NCBI RefSeq assembly: GCF_003846185.1
Contig: NZ_ML123034.1
Location: forward strand, 6,265,259-6,329,258
DNA from: Streptomyces sp. ADI96-02
GTDB lineage: Bacteria > Actinomycetota > Actinomycetes > Streptomycetales > Streptomycetaceae
DNA length: 64,000 nt
Direction of reading: 5' to 3'
Shown here: positions 1 through 8,313 of the stretch, in pieces
Position numbering within the stretch: position 1 is the stretch's first letter
Layout of the letters: each line of letters starts with the position of its first letter
Notes under the pieces: model-generated
Told to the model about the DNA's origin: nothing
Database searches by the model: none
What the model saw: only the letters and a program-made list of their open reading frames with translations
Position numbers and translations under genes: made by a program

Positions 1-195
1 CGCGTATGTCGATGGGGGCTCAGGAGTCGAGGCGTACCGCCCCCGGCTCAGGTGTGTCCAGGGCTGCCCGACGCCTGCGAAGGCCGCCGTCCGGCGTGGG
101 CCGTCCGGCGGTCCGTACGGTCGTGGCTGCTACTGTGATCGGCGTACCGCACCGCATGGCGGCCTCCCTGACCGTTTCCACACGGAGGCACCGTC

Positions 196-1134
196 ATGTC
201 CGCATCCGCACGTGTGCGCCTGTTCCGCCGCGAGGACCGCGACCAGCTGACTGTCCTGGTCAACGCCCACGCCACCGCTGTCGTCCCCGGCGCGAGCGCC
301 TCGGTGAACACCGTTCTGAGCAGCCTGGAACGCTGCCCGGAGGAGTACGTCACCGACCCGTGGGTGGCCGAGCGGGTCACTCTGGTCACCGAGGAGCGGG
401 GGCGGATCGCCGCCGCCGCTCATCTGCTGCGCTACCGCGATGATCCCGATGTCGGCGAGGACTACCGCGGCACCGGTCATCTCGCGTGGATCCTGCACCA
501 CCCCGCCGACGACACCGCCCCGGACACCCGTACGGAACCCACCCGGGCGGCGGAGCTGCTGATGTCCGCGTGTCTGGCCCAGTTCGGGCGGTGGGAAAGC
601 CGTTCCCGTTTCTGCGACGGACGGCTTCCCGTGCCGGGGGTGTACGGGATTCCCGAGCAGTGGCCGCATGTGCGCGGCCTGTTGGAGCGGGCCGGGTTCG
701 TGCACACCGGCACCATGGAGGTTCTGCTCCTGGCTACGGTCGACGCGCTGCCCGCCCCCGGGGCGGCTCCGCTGCCCGGTCTCATCGTCCGGCGCACACT
801 CGGCGTGCTGGGCACCCGTTTCACCGCCCTGCTCGACGGGCAGGAGGTTGCCCGTCTCGAAGTGGACACCATCTTGGAACGGCCCGAACGCCATGCCCGC
901 CCCGGTTGCACGGCCGACCTGGCCGACCTCGCACTCTCCTGCGGAGCAGACCCGTTGTCGCTGGTATGGCTGCTCGGCGAGGTCCGCGGCTGGCTGGTCC
1001 TCTCCGGCGTCGACCGGCTGTTCGCCTATTCCGACGAGACCCCCGACGGAGCTGGGGAACGTGCGATGCTGTCGGACCTCGGCTTCCAGGAGATGACCCG
1101 GACGGCTCGGGCCTGGGAGCACCGGCCCGCCTGA
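196..1134 (+). CDS. GNAT-like N-acetyltransferase
   Basis: A 312-residue soluble protein starting MSASARVRLFRRED. The N-terminal half looks like a GNAT fold: an LFRREDRDQL opening, then a LLERAGFVHTGTMEVLLLATV stretch typical of the strand/helix before the acyl-CoA site. The C-terminal half (about 190-312) repeats this pattern (LLGEVRGWLVLSGVDRLFAYSDE, then SDLGFQEMTRTARAWEH), so it may be a tandem-GNAT protein. The ATG follows a GGAGGCACCGTC ribosome site. It stands alone; the upstream 195 bases hold no convincing gene. Substrate unknown. The GNAT assignment rests on pattern rather than a clear Q/RxxGxG/A motif, so the family is likely but not certain. Confidence 0.6.
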   Translation: MSASARVRLFRREDRDQLTVLVNAHATAVVPGASASVNTVLSSLERCPEEYVTDPWVAERVTLVTEERGRIAAAAHLLRYRDDPDVGEDYRGTGHLAWILHHPADDTAPDTRTEPTRAAELLMSACLAQFGRWESRSRFCDGRLPVPGVYGIPEQWPHVRGLLERAGFVHTGTMEVLLLATVDALPAPGAAPLPGLIVRRTLGVLGTRFTALLDGQEVARLEVDTILERPERHARPGCTADLADLALSCGADPLSLVWLLGEVRGWLVLSGVDRLFAYSDETPDGAGERAMLSDLGFQEMTRTARAWEHRPA

Positions 1135-1279
1135 CGGCCTGCCGCCGGCCGGTCTGTGCCCGCCGGCGGCTCGGACGGGGCCGCGAACCCTGCCGGTTCA
1201 CCGGCCAGAGCCTCCGGCCAACCGGCGGCCACGCCGCGTACGGCCGCGTCCCGCAGCGCCGGCGTGGCCGCCGTCCTCA

Positions 1280-1412
1280 CGAGGAGCAGCCGCTCACGGA
1301 CATGCGGTCGCCATCGAGGTGGAGGGCACTTCGTCCTACGGGTCCGGCTTCGCCCAGACCGCCCGGTCGCACGGGCACCAGGTCGTCGAGGTCGACCGCC
1401 CCGTCAGCGGGA
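1280..1412 (+). pseudogene. IS110-family transposase remnant
   Basis: Reading this stretch in frame gives ...AHGHAVAIEVEGTSSYGSGF... followed by VVEVDRPVSG. This matches the conserved IS110-type DEDD transposase block (xxVEGTGSYGAGLxRxL...GxxVxEVxRP). About 40 residues survive; there is no start codon, the reading frame ends soon after VDRP, and the catalytic domains on either side are absent. No terminal repeats are visible and IS110 elements normally lack them. I infer an old decayed insertion or recombination scar. The remainder of the roughly 390-base gap between the GNAT gene and panD shows nothing else recognisable apart from small hairpins just ahead of panD. Confidence 0.6.
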
Positions 1413-1524
1413 GTCATGAAAAACCTGGGGAACGGTGCCCTGACATGCGCCTCGTTGTAGGGTGAGGACAACGCCCTTGACCTGCAAAAACGCAGGCAGG
1501 GAGCCTATGTCCAGGAGTGCCTTC

Positions 1525-1950
1525 ATGTTGCGCACCATGTTCAAATCCAAGATCCACCGGGCCACCGTCACCCAGGCCGACCTGCACTACGTCGGTTCCG
1601 TGACGATCGACGGCGACCTGATGGAGGCCGCCGACCTGCTGCCCGGCGAATTGGTCCATATCGTTGACATCGACAACGGCGCGCGGCTGGAGACGTACGT
1701 CATCGAGGGCGAGCGCGGCTCCGGCGTCATCGGGATCAACGGGGCCGCCGCCCACCTGGTGCACCCCGGGGATCTGGTGATCCTCATCAGCTACGCGCAG
1801 GTCGACGATGCGGAGGCGCGCGGTCTCGTCCCGAAGGTCGTCCACGTCGACGCCGGCAACCGGATCGTGGCGCTCGGCACGGACGCCTCCGCGCCTGTCC
1901 CCGGTTCCCGTACCGAGCGGAGCCCGCAGGCCGTCGTCGCGGGCGGCTGA
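1525..1950 (+). CDS. panD: Aspartate 1-decarboxylase (pyruvoyl enzyme)
   Basis: Decarboxylates L-aspartate to beta-alanine for pantothenate and coenzyme A synthesis in the cytoplasm. The protein starts MLRTMFKSKIHRATVTQADLHYVGS. With this start, Gly24-Ser25 is the self-cleavage site that yields the Ser25-derived pyruvoyl cofactor, the same numbering as E. coli PanD. An in-frame ATG at 1507 would add six residues but leaves its ribosome site only three bases away; AGGAG at 1513-1517 is well placed for 1525. The 141-residue length is normal for actinobacterial PanD. A small hairpin (CCTGC/GCAGG) lies immediately upstream. The pantothenate genes panB/panC are not adjacent, so it is probably transcribed alone or with the GNAT gene that follows 79 bases later. 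Confidence 0.95.
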   Translation: MLRTMFKSKIHRATVTQADLHYVGSVTIDGDLMEAADLLPGELVHIVDIDNGARLETYVIEGERGSGVIGINGAAAHLVHPGDLVILISYAQVDDAEARGLVPKVVHVDAGNRIVALGTDASAPVPGSRTERSPQAVVAGG

Positions 1951-2029
1951 CACCGCCGCCTGCCCACGCCCCGCCCCCCCGGCCACGGAAACGCGGCCGG
2001 GGGCACCACGAACGAGGAGAGCAGGAACC

Positions 2030-2383
2030 ATGGCGCAGAACGCCGGTGTGGAGATCACGGACGACCGGGAGCACGGCACCCTCGCGGCGCACGACGCGGG
2101 CAAGGTCGCCGGAAGCATCGCGTACTTCGTCATGGAACCCGCGCCCGGGGCGCTCGTGGCCGTGCACACCGTCGTCCGGCCCGAACACGAGGGCAGGGGC
2201 ATCGCCGGTGCGCTGGTCCGCGAGTTCTACGCCATGGCCGCCCGCGAGGGCGTCCCCGTCGTGCCGCTGTGCCCGTACGCGGCGAAGTGGGCGCAGCGCC
2301 ATCCCGAGGAGGCCCCCGCCGCGTCGGCCGAACTGGTCCGGGAGGCGGAGCGGCAGCTGGGGAGCCACCCCGAGCTGCTCTGA
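2030..2383 (+). CDS. Small GNAT acetyltransferase (COG2388 type)
   Basis: A 117-residue protein beginning MAQNAGVEITDD. It has the compact COG2388/YjdJ-like GNAT fold: AGSIAYFVMEPAPGALVAVHTVV (strands 2-4), then RPEHEGRGIAGALVREFYAMA, which carries the acetyl-CoA pyrophosphate loop (EGRGIAG), and LCPYAAKWAQRHPE, the usual family ending. The start was chosen for the GAGGAG site at 2014-2019 with a second AGGA just ahead of the ATG. It follows panD on the same strand, so co-transcription is possible. Such mini-GNATs have few known substrates; the family call is firm, the function is not. Confidence 0.85.
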   Translation: MAQNAGVEITDDREHGTLAAHDAGKVAGSIAYFVMEPAPGALVAVHTVVRPEHEGRGIAGALVREFYAMAAREGVPVVPLCPYAAKWAQRHPEEAPAASAELVREAERQLGSHPELL

Positions 2384-2525
2384 GTCCGGGCCGGTCGATG
2401 GCGCGGTGCGCCACACGACGGGCACGAGTGGATCACGTGTGGAGTCGGCAGGCGCGGGCAGCCGCACCGGGAGACGGTGGAGGAGAGCTCCGCCCGTCCG
2501 TTTCGTACCGCTGTGGAGGATCGTG

Positions 2526-2723
2526 ATGACCCACCCGTACCCCGACCCCGTACCGCCCTCGCCGACGCCTCCGCCCGTTCCCGGGCCTCCCACTCCGGTG
2601 CCCGGTCCGCCTCCCGTCCCGCCGGGGCCCGGGCCTGTGCCGCCCGGTCCCGCGCCGGACCCGATTCCGCCGTCGCCCGGCCCGGACCCCACGCCCGACC
2701 CGGAGCCCCAGCCCGCCGGCTGA
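2526..2723 (+). CDS. Small proline-rich protein
   Basis: A 65-residue protein, MTHPYPDPVPPSPTPPPVPG... to ...DPEPQPAG, that is more than half proline with Gly, Asp and Ser between. It has no signal peptide, membrane segment or Cys. A strong GGAGGA (2515-2520) lies five bases before the ATG, which is why I treat it as a real gene rather than chance high-GC sequence. Composition suggests an unfolded polyproline-helix peptide. Long Pro-Pro runs would need EF-P for efficient translation. I recognise no family. It converges on the decarboxylase gene with a hairpin between them. Confidence 0.5.
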   Translation: MTHPYPDPVPPSPTPPPVPGPPTPVPGPPPVPPGPGPVPPGPAPDPIPPSPGPDPTPDPEPQPAG

Positions 2724-2790
2724 ACCCGGCCGGGCCCGAGCCGGCCCAAGCCGGTGAGGCGAGAAGCGTGGATTCCGCTCAGGCACCGAC

Positions 2791-2820
2791 GGGCGCCGGC
2801 CCCCTGCCGGGCCGGCGCCC
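2791..2820. terminator. Hairpin between convergent genes
   Basis: A perfect 12-bp stem (GGGCGCCGGCCC pairing with GGGCCGGCGCCC) and a six-base loop, without a T run. It lies between the proline-rich gene and the oppositely oriented decarboxylase gene, so it could end transcription from both sides. Streptomyces terminators often lack the U tract. Confidence 0.5.
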
Positions 2821-2928
2821 GCCCCCTCCACGTCCGGCCGAAGCCGGGCGTATGACGGGAACCCGGCGTGCGATGGGAACCTGGCGGCAGCCGGCCCCAC
2901 GACCGGCATCGGCCCGGAACCGGGGGCG

Positions 2929-4293
2929 TCAGCCCAGACCGGTCAGCGCCTCCGCCTGCCCGAGGCCGCTCTCCTCCGCGATCGACTCCATCGACTGCGT
3001 CTCGCGCACCGTCGCGAACACCACCCCGCCGTCCGGCCCCGCCACGATCCGGAACCCGTACACCGCGGGCCGCGGCAGGCTGTTGTAGGACCACGGAGTG
3101 GAGAAGTAGTACGCCCCCGTGTCGTACAGCACGACGAAGTCCCCTTCGGCCAGCTCCGGAAGCTCCCTGCCGTGCGCCACCACGTCTCCCGCGAAGCAGC
3201 ACGGCCCCGCGACGTCCTGCGCCAGTGCCGGCCCGTCCTTCGGTGTTCCGTCCGGGCCGAACGCACCGACGCGCAACGGCCACGCCTGAGGCATGAAGAC
3301 GGTACGGGTGGCGGTCTGCGCGCCCGCGTGGGTGAGGGCGACGCGCCGTCCGCCCGCGTCCTTCGTGTACTCCACCCGCGCCCCGATGACCCCGTTCTTC
3401 GCCAGCAGTGACCGGCCGAACTCGGTGACCAGGGCGTACCGGCCGGACAGGAGCGCGGGAACGGCGTCGGTCAGGGCGCTGACGTAGTCGGCGTAGGTCG
3501 GGCGCACGGTGTCGTCGGCGAAGTTGACGGGCAGCCCGCCGCCGATGTCCAGGCTGGTCACCTGCCGGACGCCGAGGCGTTCGTCGATCTCCTCGGCCAG
3601 CGCGTACGTCTGCGCCACCCCTGCCGCGATCAGCTCCAACGGGCAGCCCTGGGACCCGACATGCGCGTGCAGCCGGGTGAGCCACGGGCGCTCCTCGAAG
3701 GCCCGCAGGATCGCCTCGCGGGCCCCGGGGTCGCGCAGCGCCACGCCGAACTTCGACGTCGCGGTCGCCGTGCTCATCGCCCCGATCGCACCCTCGCCCA
3801 CCTGCGGGTTGACGCGCAGTCCGATCACGGAGGCGCTGTCGCCGCGCCGCAGTCCGTCGATCCGGCGCAGCTCGTCCAGACTGTCGGCGTTGACGGCGAC
3901 CCCGAGGGCCAGCGCCAGCCGGATCTCCTCGCGGGTCTTGGCCGGGGAGTCCAGGACGATCGACCCCGGCGCGAACCCGGCGTCCAGGGCGAGCCGCAGC
4001 TCACCCGGGCTCGCCACCTCGCACCCCATGCCGCATGCGGCGAGCAGCCGCAGCACCGGAACGAGGGACGAGGCCTTGGCCGCGAACGTGTGCAGGACCT
4101 CGGGCGCGCCCGCGAACGCCTCGCGCAGGGAGTCGACGGACGAGCGCACCCCGTCCACGTCGATGAACCCGGCCAGCGGGTGGGACTCGCTCAGCAGCCC
4201 CTGCGCCACGGCCGCCCGGACGGCCCCGGCGAACCGGGCGTCGGACGACGAGGCGGCGGCCCGCTCACGGTGATGGGAAGTCGTCTGCTTCAT
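2929..4293 (-). CDS. Fold-III PLP-dependent decarboxylase (DapDC/ODC family)
   Basis: A 454-residue alanine-racemase-fold decarboxylase of the diaminopimelate/ornithine/arginine group. HTFAAKASS (Lys73) is the Schiff-base lysine, LHAHVGSQ and LDIGGGLPV are the PLP-phosphate and barrel motifs, and the C-terminal ...GPCCFAGDVV... and DTGAYYFSTPWSYNSLPRPAVYGF match the active-site Cys/Asp and Tyr region supplied across the dimer. I start at MKQTTSHH (4293), though no clear ribosome site precedes it; a longer start near 4413 is possible but would overlap the PucR gene. LysA is normally longer-conserved at EPGR, here replaced by VTEFGR, so this is unlikely to be the housekeeping LysA. The PucR-type regulator immediately upstream on the same strand suggests an inducible amine or amino-acid pathway. 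Confidence 0.8.
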   Translation of the reverse strand: MKQTTSHHRERAAASSSDARFAGAVRAAVAQGLLSESHPLAGFIDVDGVRSSVDSLREAFAGAPEVLHTFAAKASSLVPVLRLLAACGMGCEVASPGELRLALDAGFAPGSIVLDSPAKTREEIRLALALGVAVNADSLDELRRIDGLRRGDSASVIGLRVNPQVGEGAIGAMSTATATSKFGVALRDPGAREAILRAFEERPWLTRLHAHVGSQGCPLELIAAGVAQTYALAEEIDERLGVRQVTSLDIGGGLPVNFADDTVRPTYADYVSALTDAVPALLSGRYALVTEFGRSLLAKNGVIGARVEYTKDAGGRRVALTHAGAQTATRTVFMPQAWPLRVGAFGPDGTPKDGPALAQDVAGPCCFAGDVVAHGRELPELAEGDFVVLYDTGAYYFSTPWSYNSLPRPAVYGFRIVAGPDGGVVFATVRETQSMESIAEESGLGQAEALTGLG

Positions 4294-4402
4294 GATGCGA
4301 GGATCGGTGATGGCTGCCCCACAGGTCTTCAGCGGCACGGACAACACTCTCCGCATTCCTTGGCCGAGCGGACAACCCGCGCCGCGAAAAGGGCCGGACC
4401 GC

Positions 4403-6202
4403 TCAAACGTCACCCGTGAGGCGGACGGCCAGCGTCAGCAGCACCCGTGTGTCCGGGTCGTCCACGTCGACGTCGTACCGCTCCCGCAGCCGCCGCAGCC
4501 GGTAGCGGAGGGTGTTCGGGTGCAGGACCAGCCGGCGTGCCGCCTCCGCCACGTCGCCCGCGGCGTCCAGATACGCGGCGGCCGACCGCAGCAGTTCGCC
4601 GCCCGCCGCCCGGTCGGACCGCGCCAGCCGGTGCACCGGCCCGTCGCCGGACTCCCACAACGGCCGTACCGCCTCCGCCATCCGCAGCACGTCCAGCGCC
4701 GGCCCCACCGCACCCGCCGACGCGAACCGCGCCGGCGCGCCACCGCCCCGCGCCCGCCGCTCGCGGTCCCGCAGCACCCGCACGACCAGGGCGGCCTCCG
4801 TGCACGCCTCGGCCGCCTCCGCCGCCGATCCGGCCACCCGGCCCACCCCGGCCCGTACCGGAACTCCGCCGGGCAGCGCCGCCGCCACCCGCTCCAGCTC
4901 CCGGGCCGGCGCGAGCGCCTCCCGCTCACGCGCCTCGGGCGGCAGCCCGGCGGGAACGGGGAGCAGGACCAGGAGGCGATCCGGTTCGCGCAGGACCAGT
5001 ACCGAGGGCCGGTACGCCCGTGCGTGCGGGGCGAGAACGTCCAGGGTCCGCGCCGCGTCCGGCCCGGCGGCGACCGGCGCGACCGCCAGCACCGCGCAGG
5101 GCGCGTCGGGCGCCAGCCCCAGCGACCAGGCGTGCGTGCGGCGGTCCCCCTCTCCGTACAGGAGTCCGCGCAGCGCGTGGTCGCGGCGGCGCACCGCACC
5201 GCTCTCCCGCAGCCGCTGCCCGAGCAGGTGCCGCGCCGCCACCACCGCACCGCGCCGCAGCGCCCGGCCGGCCTCCGGCGAGAGGGGCCTGCCGTCCGCC
5301 GCCGCCCAGATGGAGCCCAGCAGCTCGGCTCCGCTGCGTACGGCGATGACCAGCCGCTCCGGACTGTCGCCGTCCGCCGGGCGGTGGATCACCTCCCGTG
5401 ACGTCCACAGCGTCCGCAGCAGCCCGCTGCGCCGCAGTTCGGCGACGCGCCACTCGGGGACGCGACCGCCCAGGATGGTGGACCTGCGCACCCCGTCGGC
5501 CTCGGGCCGGGTGGCCGAGTGCGCCAGTACGCGGAAACGGGTGTCCTCGATGGTGATGGAGCCGCCCGTCGCCTCGGCGATCGACGCGGCCAGCGCGGCC
5601 AGCGCGCCCGCCGGGCCGTCGCTCCCGCCGGCCGCCGGATCCGCCCCCTCGCCGGGCCCGCCGCCCCTCGGCCCGGCCTCCTCCGTCCCGCCGCATTCCA
5701 GCCCGCCGCGTCCCGGCACGTCGCCTGCCGTGCCGGGTGTCGCCTCGCCTGTCGCGTCCGCGCCCCGCGCCTGACCGGTTCTCGCCGCCCGGTGGTAGTC
5801 CAGCGCCGAACGAAGCAGCGCCGCGGTGTCGGTCCAGTCCGTCCAGGCCGCCCGTACCAGCAGTGCGATGCCGGACCGGTCCGCCGCGGCGAGCACGTCC
5901 GGGGCCGGACCGGGACCGGATTCCTCCTCCGCCTCCCGCAGCACCACGGCGCTCGCGCCCGAGCGCGCCGCCCGCTCCACCGCCCCGGCCGCCTCGGCCC
6001 GTCCGGCGGACGCCCCGACGGCGAGGACGAGGTGCCCGGCGCGGCTCCGCGGCGCCTCGTCGCCGAACGACACGCCCCGGACCTCCACGTCCACTCCGCC
6101 GGGCGCCAGCAGCAGGCGCAGCGCGCCCTCCTCGTCGAACGCCAGAACCTCCCGGAGCGTGGCCTCCGGCCCCGGATCCCGCGGCGGTGCTCCACTGCCC
6201 AT
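4403..6202 (-). CDS. PucR/CdaR-family transcriptional regulator
   Basis: A 599-residue regulator. Residues about 10-130 form the N-terminal PucR domain (LREVLAFDEEGALRLLLAPGG ... VRGVSFGDEAPRSRAGHLVLAVG). A Gly/Ala/Pro-rich linker follows around 150-200, then a GAF-like central domain, and the C-terminal PucR helix-turn-helix ending VLHPNTLRYRLRRLRERYDVDVDDPDTRVLLTLAVRL. The DNA-binding domain is intact. It lies 110 bases upstream of the PLP decarboxylase on the same strand, making it the obvious candidate activator of that gene. PucR-type proteins generally respond to purine, amino-acid or GABA-type nitrogen metabolites; which effector applies here cannot be read from the sequence. Confidence 0.88.
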   Translation of the reverse strand: MGSGAPPRDPGPEATLREVLAFDEEGALRLLLAPGGVDVEVRGVSFGDEAPRSRAGHLVLAVGASAGRAEAAGAVERAARSGASAVVLREAEEESGPGPAPDVLAAADRSGIALLVRAAWTDWTDTAALLRSALDYHRAARTGQARGADATGEATPGTAGDVPGRGGLECGGTEEAGPRGGGPGEGADPAAGGSDGPAGALAALAASIAEATGGSITIEDTRFRVLAHSATRPEADGVRRSTILGGRVPEWRVAELRRSGLLRTLWTSREVIHRPADGDSPERLVIAVRSGAELLGSIWAAADGRPLSPEAGRALRRGAVVAARHLLGQRLRESGAVRRRDHALRGLLYGEGDRRTHAWSLGLAPDAPCAVLAVAPVAAGPDAARTLDVLAPHARAYRPSVLVLREPDRLLVLLPVPAGLPPEAREREALAPARELERVAAALPGGVPVRAGVGRVAGSAAEAAEACTEAALVVRVLRDRERRARGGGAPARFASAGAVGPALDVLRMAEAVRPLWESGDGPVHRLARSDRAAGGELLRSAAAYLDAAGDVAEAARRLVLHPNTLRYRLRRLRERYDVDVDDPDTRVLLTLAVRLTGDV

Positions 6203-6256
6203 GACTCCCGAGCATACGAGCGTCGACGGCGGGTGCGCGGGGCACGGGGCACGGGC

Positions 6257-7054
6257 TCAGGCGATCAGGGCGACCACGGCCTCCGGCGTCAGCATCCGGA
6301 AGGTGAAGGCCTGCTGGAAGTAGAGCCGGACGCTGGTCGCGTCGTGGTCGGTGTAGCCGATCGACAGGTCCTGGCCCAGGCACAACTCGAAGTCGCCGCC
6401 CCGGGTGGACAGGAGCAACCCGCCCTTCACCGCGGGCGCCCACAGGATGTCGTCGTCCACGAGGCGGCTCAGGTGCGTCTTGACCGGATAGCCGTGGTCG
6501 GAGGTCTCGGCCGCCTCGGTGAAGGCGTCCGCGCCGAGCAGCAGCCGGTACGGACCGTCGACGCCGGCCAGCCGCAGCCGCGTCACCGCCTGACTGACCG
6601 CCACCGGGTAGTCCCGCGCGTCGGCGGGCAGCGGCAGCGGCGTGTGCGAGGAGCCGTCGCGCAGCCCGAGGATCCCGGCGGACGCGTAGCCGTCGATGAT
6701 CGCCGAGTCCTCCGCGAACGCACAGGTGCGCGCCGCGTCCTTGACGGGCTGCCAGTCGCTGTCGGCGGAGCCGCGTTCCACGTCGTCCACGGCCTCCCGG
6801 CTCACCGTGAAGGGCACACGCCACTCGACGACCGGCATCGACGTGCGGGCGCGGGCCAGCACGTCCGGGGTGGGCGGGTCGATGCCGCGCAGATGGCCGT
6901 CGCCGACGGCGGCCAGCGTCGGACCCGCCGGATCGGTCACGTCGACGACACGCCGGCCGGCCACATGGCGGGTGAAGGTGCGCCGCGCCTCCTCCTCGAT
7001 CTCCGCCCAGGCGGCGGGGGTGACGGGCGCGAGTTCGCGGTGCAGATTGTTCAT
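6257..7054 (-). CDS. Family 1 encapsulin nanocompartment shell protein
   Basis: A 265-residue HK97-fold shell protein (linocin M18 / CFP29-like). Diagnostic stretches are MNNLHRELAPVTPAAWAEIEEEA at the N terminus (the helix that binds cargo peptides), VVEWRVPFTVSREAVDDVERGS, the FAEDSAIIDGY segment, and the terminal LGQDLSIGYTDHDATSVRLYFQQAFTFRML. Length equals that of characterised T=1, 60-mer encapsulins. Its ATG overlaps the stop codon of the DyP gene by one base (TGATG), so the two are translationally coupled. It self-assembles in the cytoplasm into a roughly 24-nm protein shell that encloses the peroxidase; no phage genes surround it. Confidence 0.95.
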   Translation of the reverse strand: MNNLHRELAPVTPAAWAEIEEEARRTFTRHVAGRRVVDVTDPAGPTLAAVGDGHLRGIDPPTPDVLARARTSMPVVEWRVPFTVSREAVDDVERGSADSDWQPVKDAARTCAFAEDSAIIDGYASAGILGLRDGSSHTPLPLPADARDYPVAVSQAVTRLRLAGVDGPYRLLLGADAFTEAAETSDHGYPVKTHLSRLVDDDILWAPAVKGGLLLSTRGGDFELCLGQDLSIGYTDHDATSVRLYFQQAFTFRMLTPEAVVALIA

Positions 7055-8127
7055 CACTGGGCGCTTTCTTGCAGGCTGCCGATGCGCAGCGAACCGTGGT
7101 CGTCCGATCCGGTCCCGGCGGACGCCGGCCCCACCGGTGCGAGCACCGGTTTTGGCCGGGTCGCGGCCCCGGGCGGGGCGGGCGGGGGCGGGGGAGCGTC
7201 GAGGAAGGCGGCGCGGGGGGCGAAGAACAGGGTGCCGGTGATCGCGGTGGAGAAGTCGAGGATGCGGTCGTGCGAACCGGGCGGATCGCCGAGGAACATG
7301 TTGCGGAGCATCCGTTCGGTCACGTCGGGATCGGCCGCGTAGCCGATGAAGTACGTCCCGAACTCCCCCCGGCCGAAGCTCCCGAACGGCATGTTCGCCC
7401 GCAGGATGTCGCGCTCGGTCCCGTCCGGATCGGTGATCGTGTTGAGCGCGACGTGCGAGTCGGAGGGCTTGGCCTCGTCGGGCAGCTCCACGTCGTCGAA
7501 CTTGGTGCGGCCGATGACCCGTTCCTGCTCCTCCACGGGCAGGGCGTTCCAGGCGTCCAGGTCGTGCAGGTACTTCTGCACGACCACGTAGCTCCCGCCG
7601 TCGAAGTCCGGGTCCTCCGCGCCGACGAGCGCCGCCGCGCGGGCGTCGTCGCCCACCGGGTTCTCCGTACCGTCCACGAAACCGAGCAGGTCCCGGTGGT
7701 CGAGGTAGCGGAACCCCTGCGTCTCGTCCACGATCCGCAGCGCCCCGCCGAGCTTCCGCAGGAGCTGGGCGGCCCACTCGTAGCAGACGTCCATCCGCTC
7801 GGCCCGGATGTGCAGCAGCAGGTCGCCGGGGGTCGCGGGCGCGTGGTGGAGCGGCCCGCTCAGCTCCGGGAACGGGTGCAGGTGCGCGGGGCGCGGTCCG
7901 GCGAAGAGCCGGTCCCAGGCGGCGGACCCGAAGCCGGTCACGCACGCCAGGCCGGAGTCCGGATACCGGAAGCCGATGGAGCGGGCGACGGCCGCCAGCT
8001 CCGGCAGCACCTCGCGCACCGTGCGCTCGCCGCCCGGTTCGATCGTGCCGACCAGGAACAGGGCGGCGCTGGTCAGCGGGGCGACGACGGGCTGGACCGC
8101 GACCGGGTCCGGGACGGCATCGGGCAT
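7054..8127 (-). CDS. DyP-type haem peroxidase with encapsulin targeting peptide
   Basis: A 357-residue dye-decolourising peroxidase (class P/B). LGFVDGTENP is the GxxDG motif holding the distal catalytic Asp; SDSHVALNTI carries the proximal haem His, and ILRANMPFGSFGRGEFGTYFIGYA the distal Arg region. There is no signal peptide, so it is cytosolic. After the catalytic domain comes a Pro/Ala-rich linker (FLDAPPPPPAPPG...) and a C-terminal tail in which SLRIGSLQ (residues about 346-353) matches the encapsulin cargo-loading consensus (S/D)L-x-IGSLK/R. The start at 8127 has AGGAG about eight bases ahead; a longer frame to 8262 is low-complexity and rejected. The coupled encapsulin gene downstream is the shell that packages it. 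Confidence 0.95.
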   Translation of the reverse strand: MPDAVPDPVAVQPVVAPLTSAALFLVGTIEPGGERTVREVLPELAAVARSIGFRYPDSGLACVTGFGSAAWDRLFAGPRPAHLHPFPELSGPLHHAPATPGDLLLHIRAERMDVCYEWAAQLLRKLGGALRIVDETQGFRYLDHRDLLGFVDGTENPVGDDARAAALVGAEDPDFDGGSYVVVQKYLHDLDAWNALPVEEQERVIGRTKFDDVELPDEAKPSDSHVALNTITDPDGTERDILRANMPFGSFGRGEFGTYFIGYAADPDVTERMLRNMFLGDPPGSHDRILDFSTAITGTLFFAPRAAFLDAPPPPPAPPGAATRPKPVLAPVGPASAGTGSDDHGSLRIGSLQESAQ

Positions 8128-8313
8128 GCGCGCACTCCTGGGACGGGTGACGACGGGCGGACGGTGTACGGCCGGGCGGTTGCCGGTCGCACGGTAGGGC
8201 GGGCGGGACGGCCGGGGTGCGGAGCCACGACGGCACCGCAGCACGGCGGTCCGGGCCCGCAAGCCACTTACGCACGCTCCGGGCCCCGCCGCACCCCGGG
8301 TGGCCCGGTCGGG

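Noticed and set aside
1..195. A gene at the left edge of the window
   Set aside because: Frames here are Arg-rich shadows without ribosome site or motif; treated as the upstream region of the GNAT-like gene.
2929..4293. Housekeeping lysA
   Set aside because: The C-terminal substrate motif differs from EPGR and the neighbouring PucR regulator suggests an inducible role.
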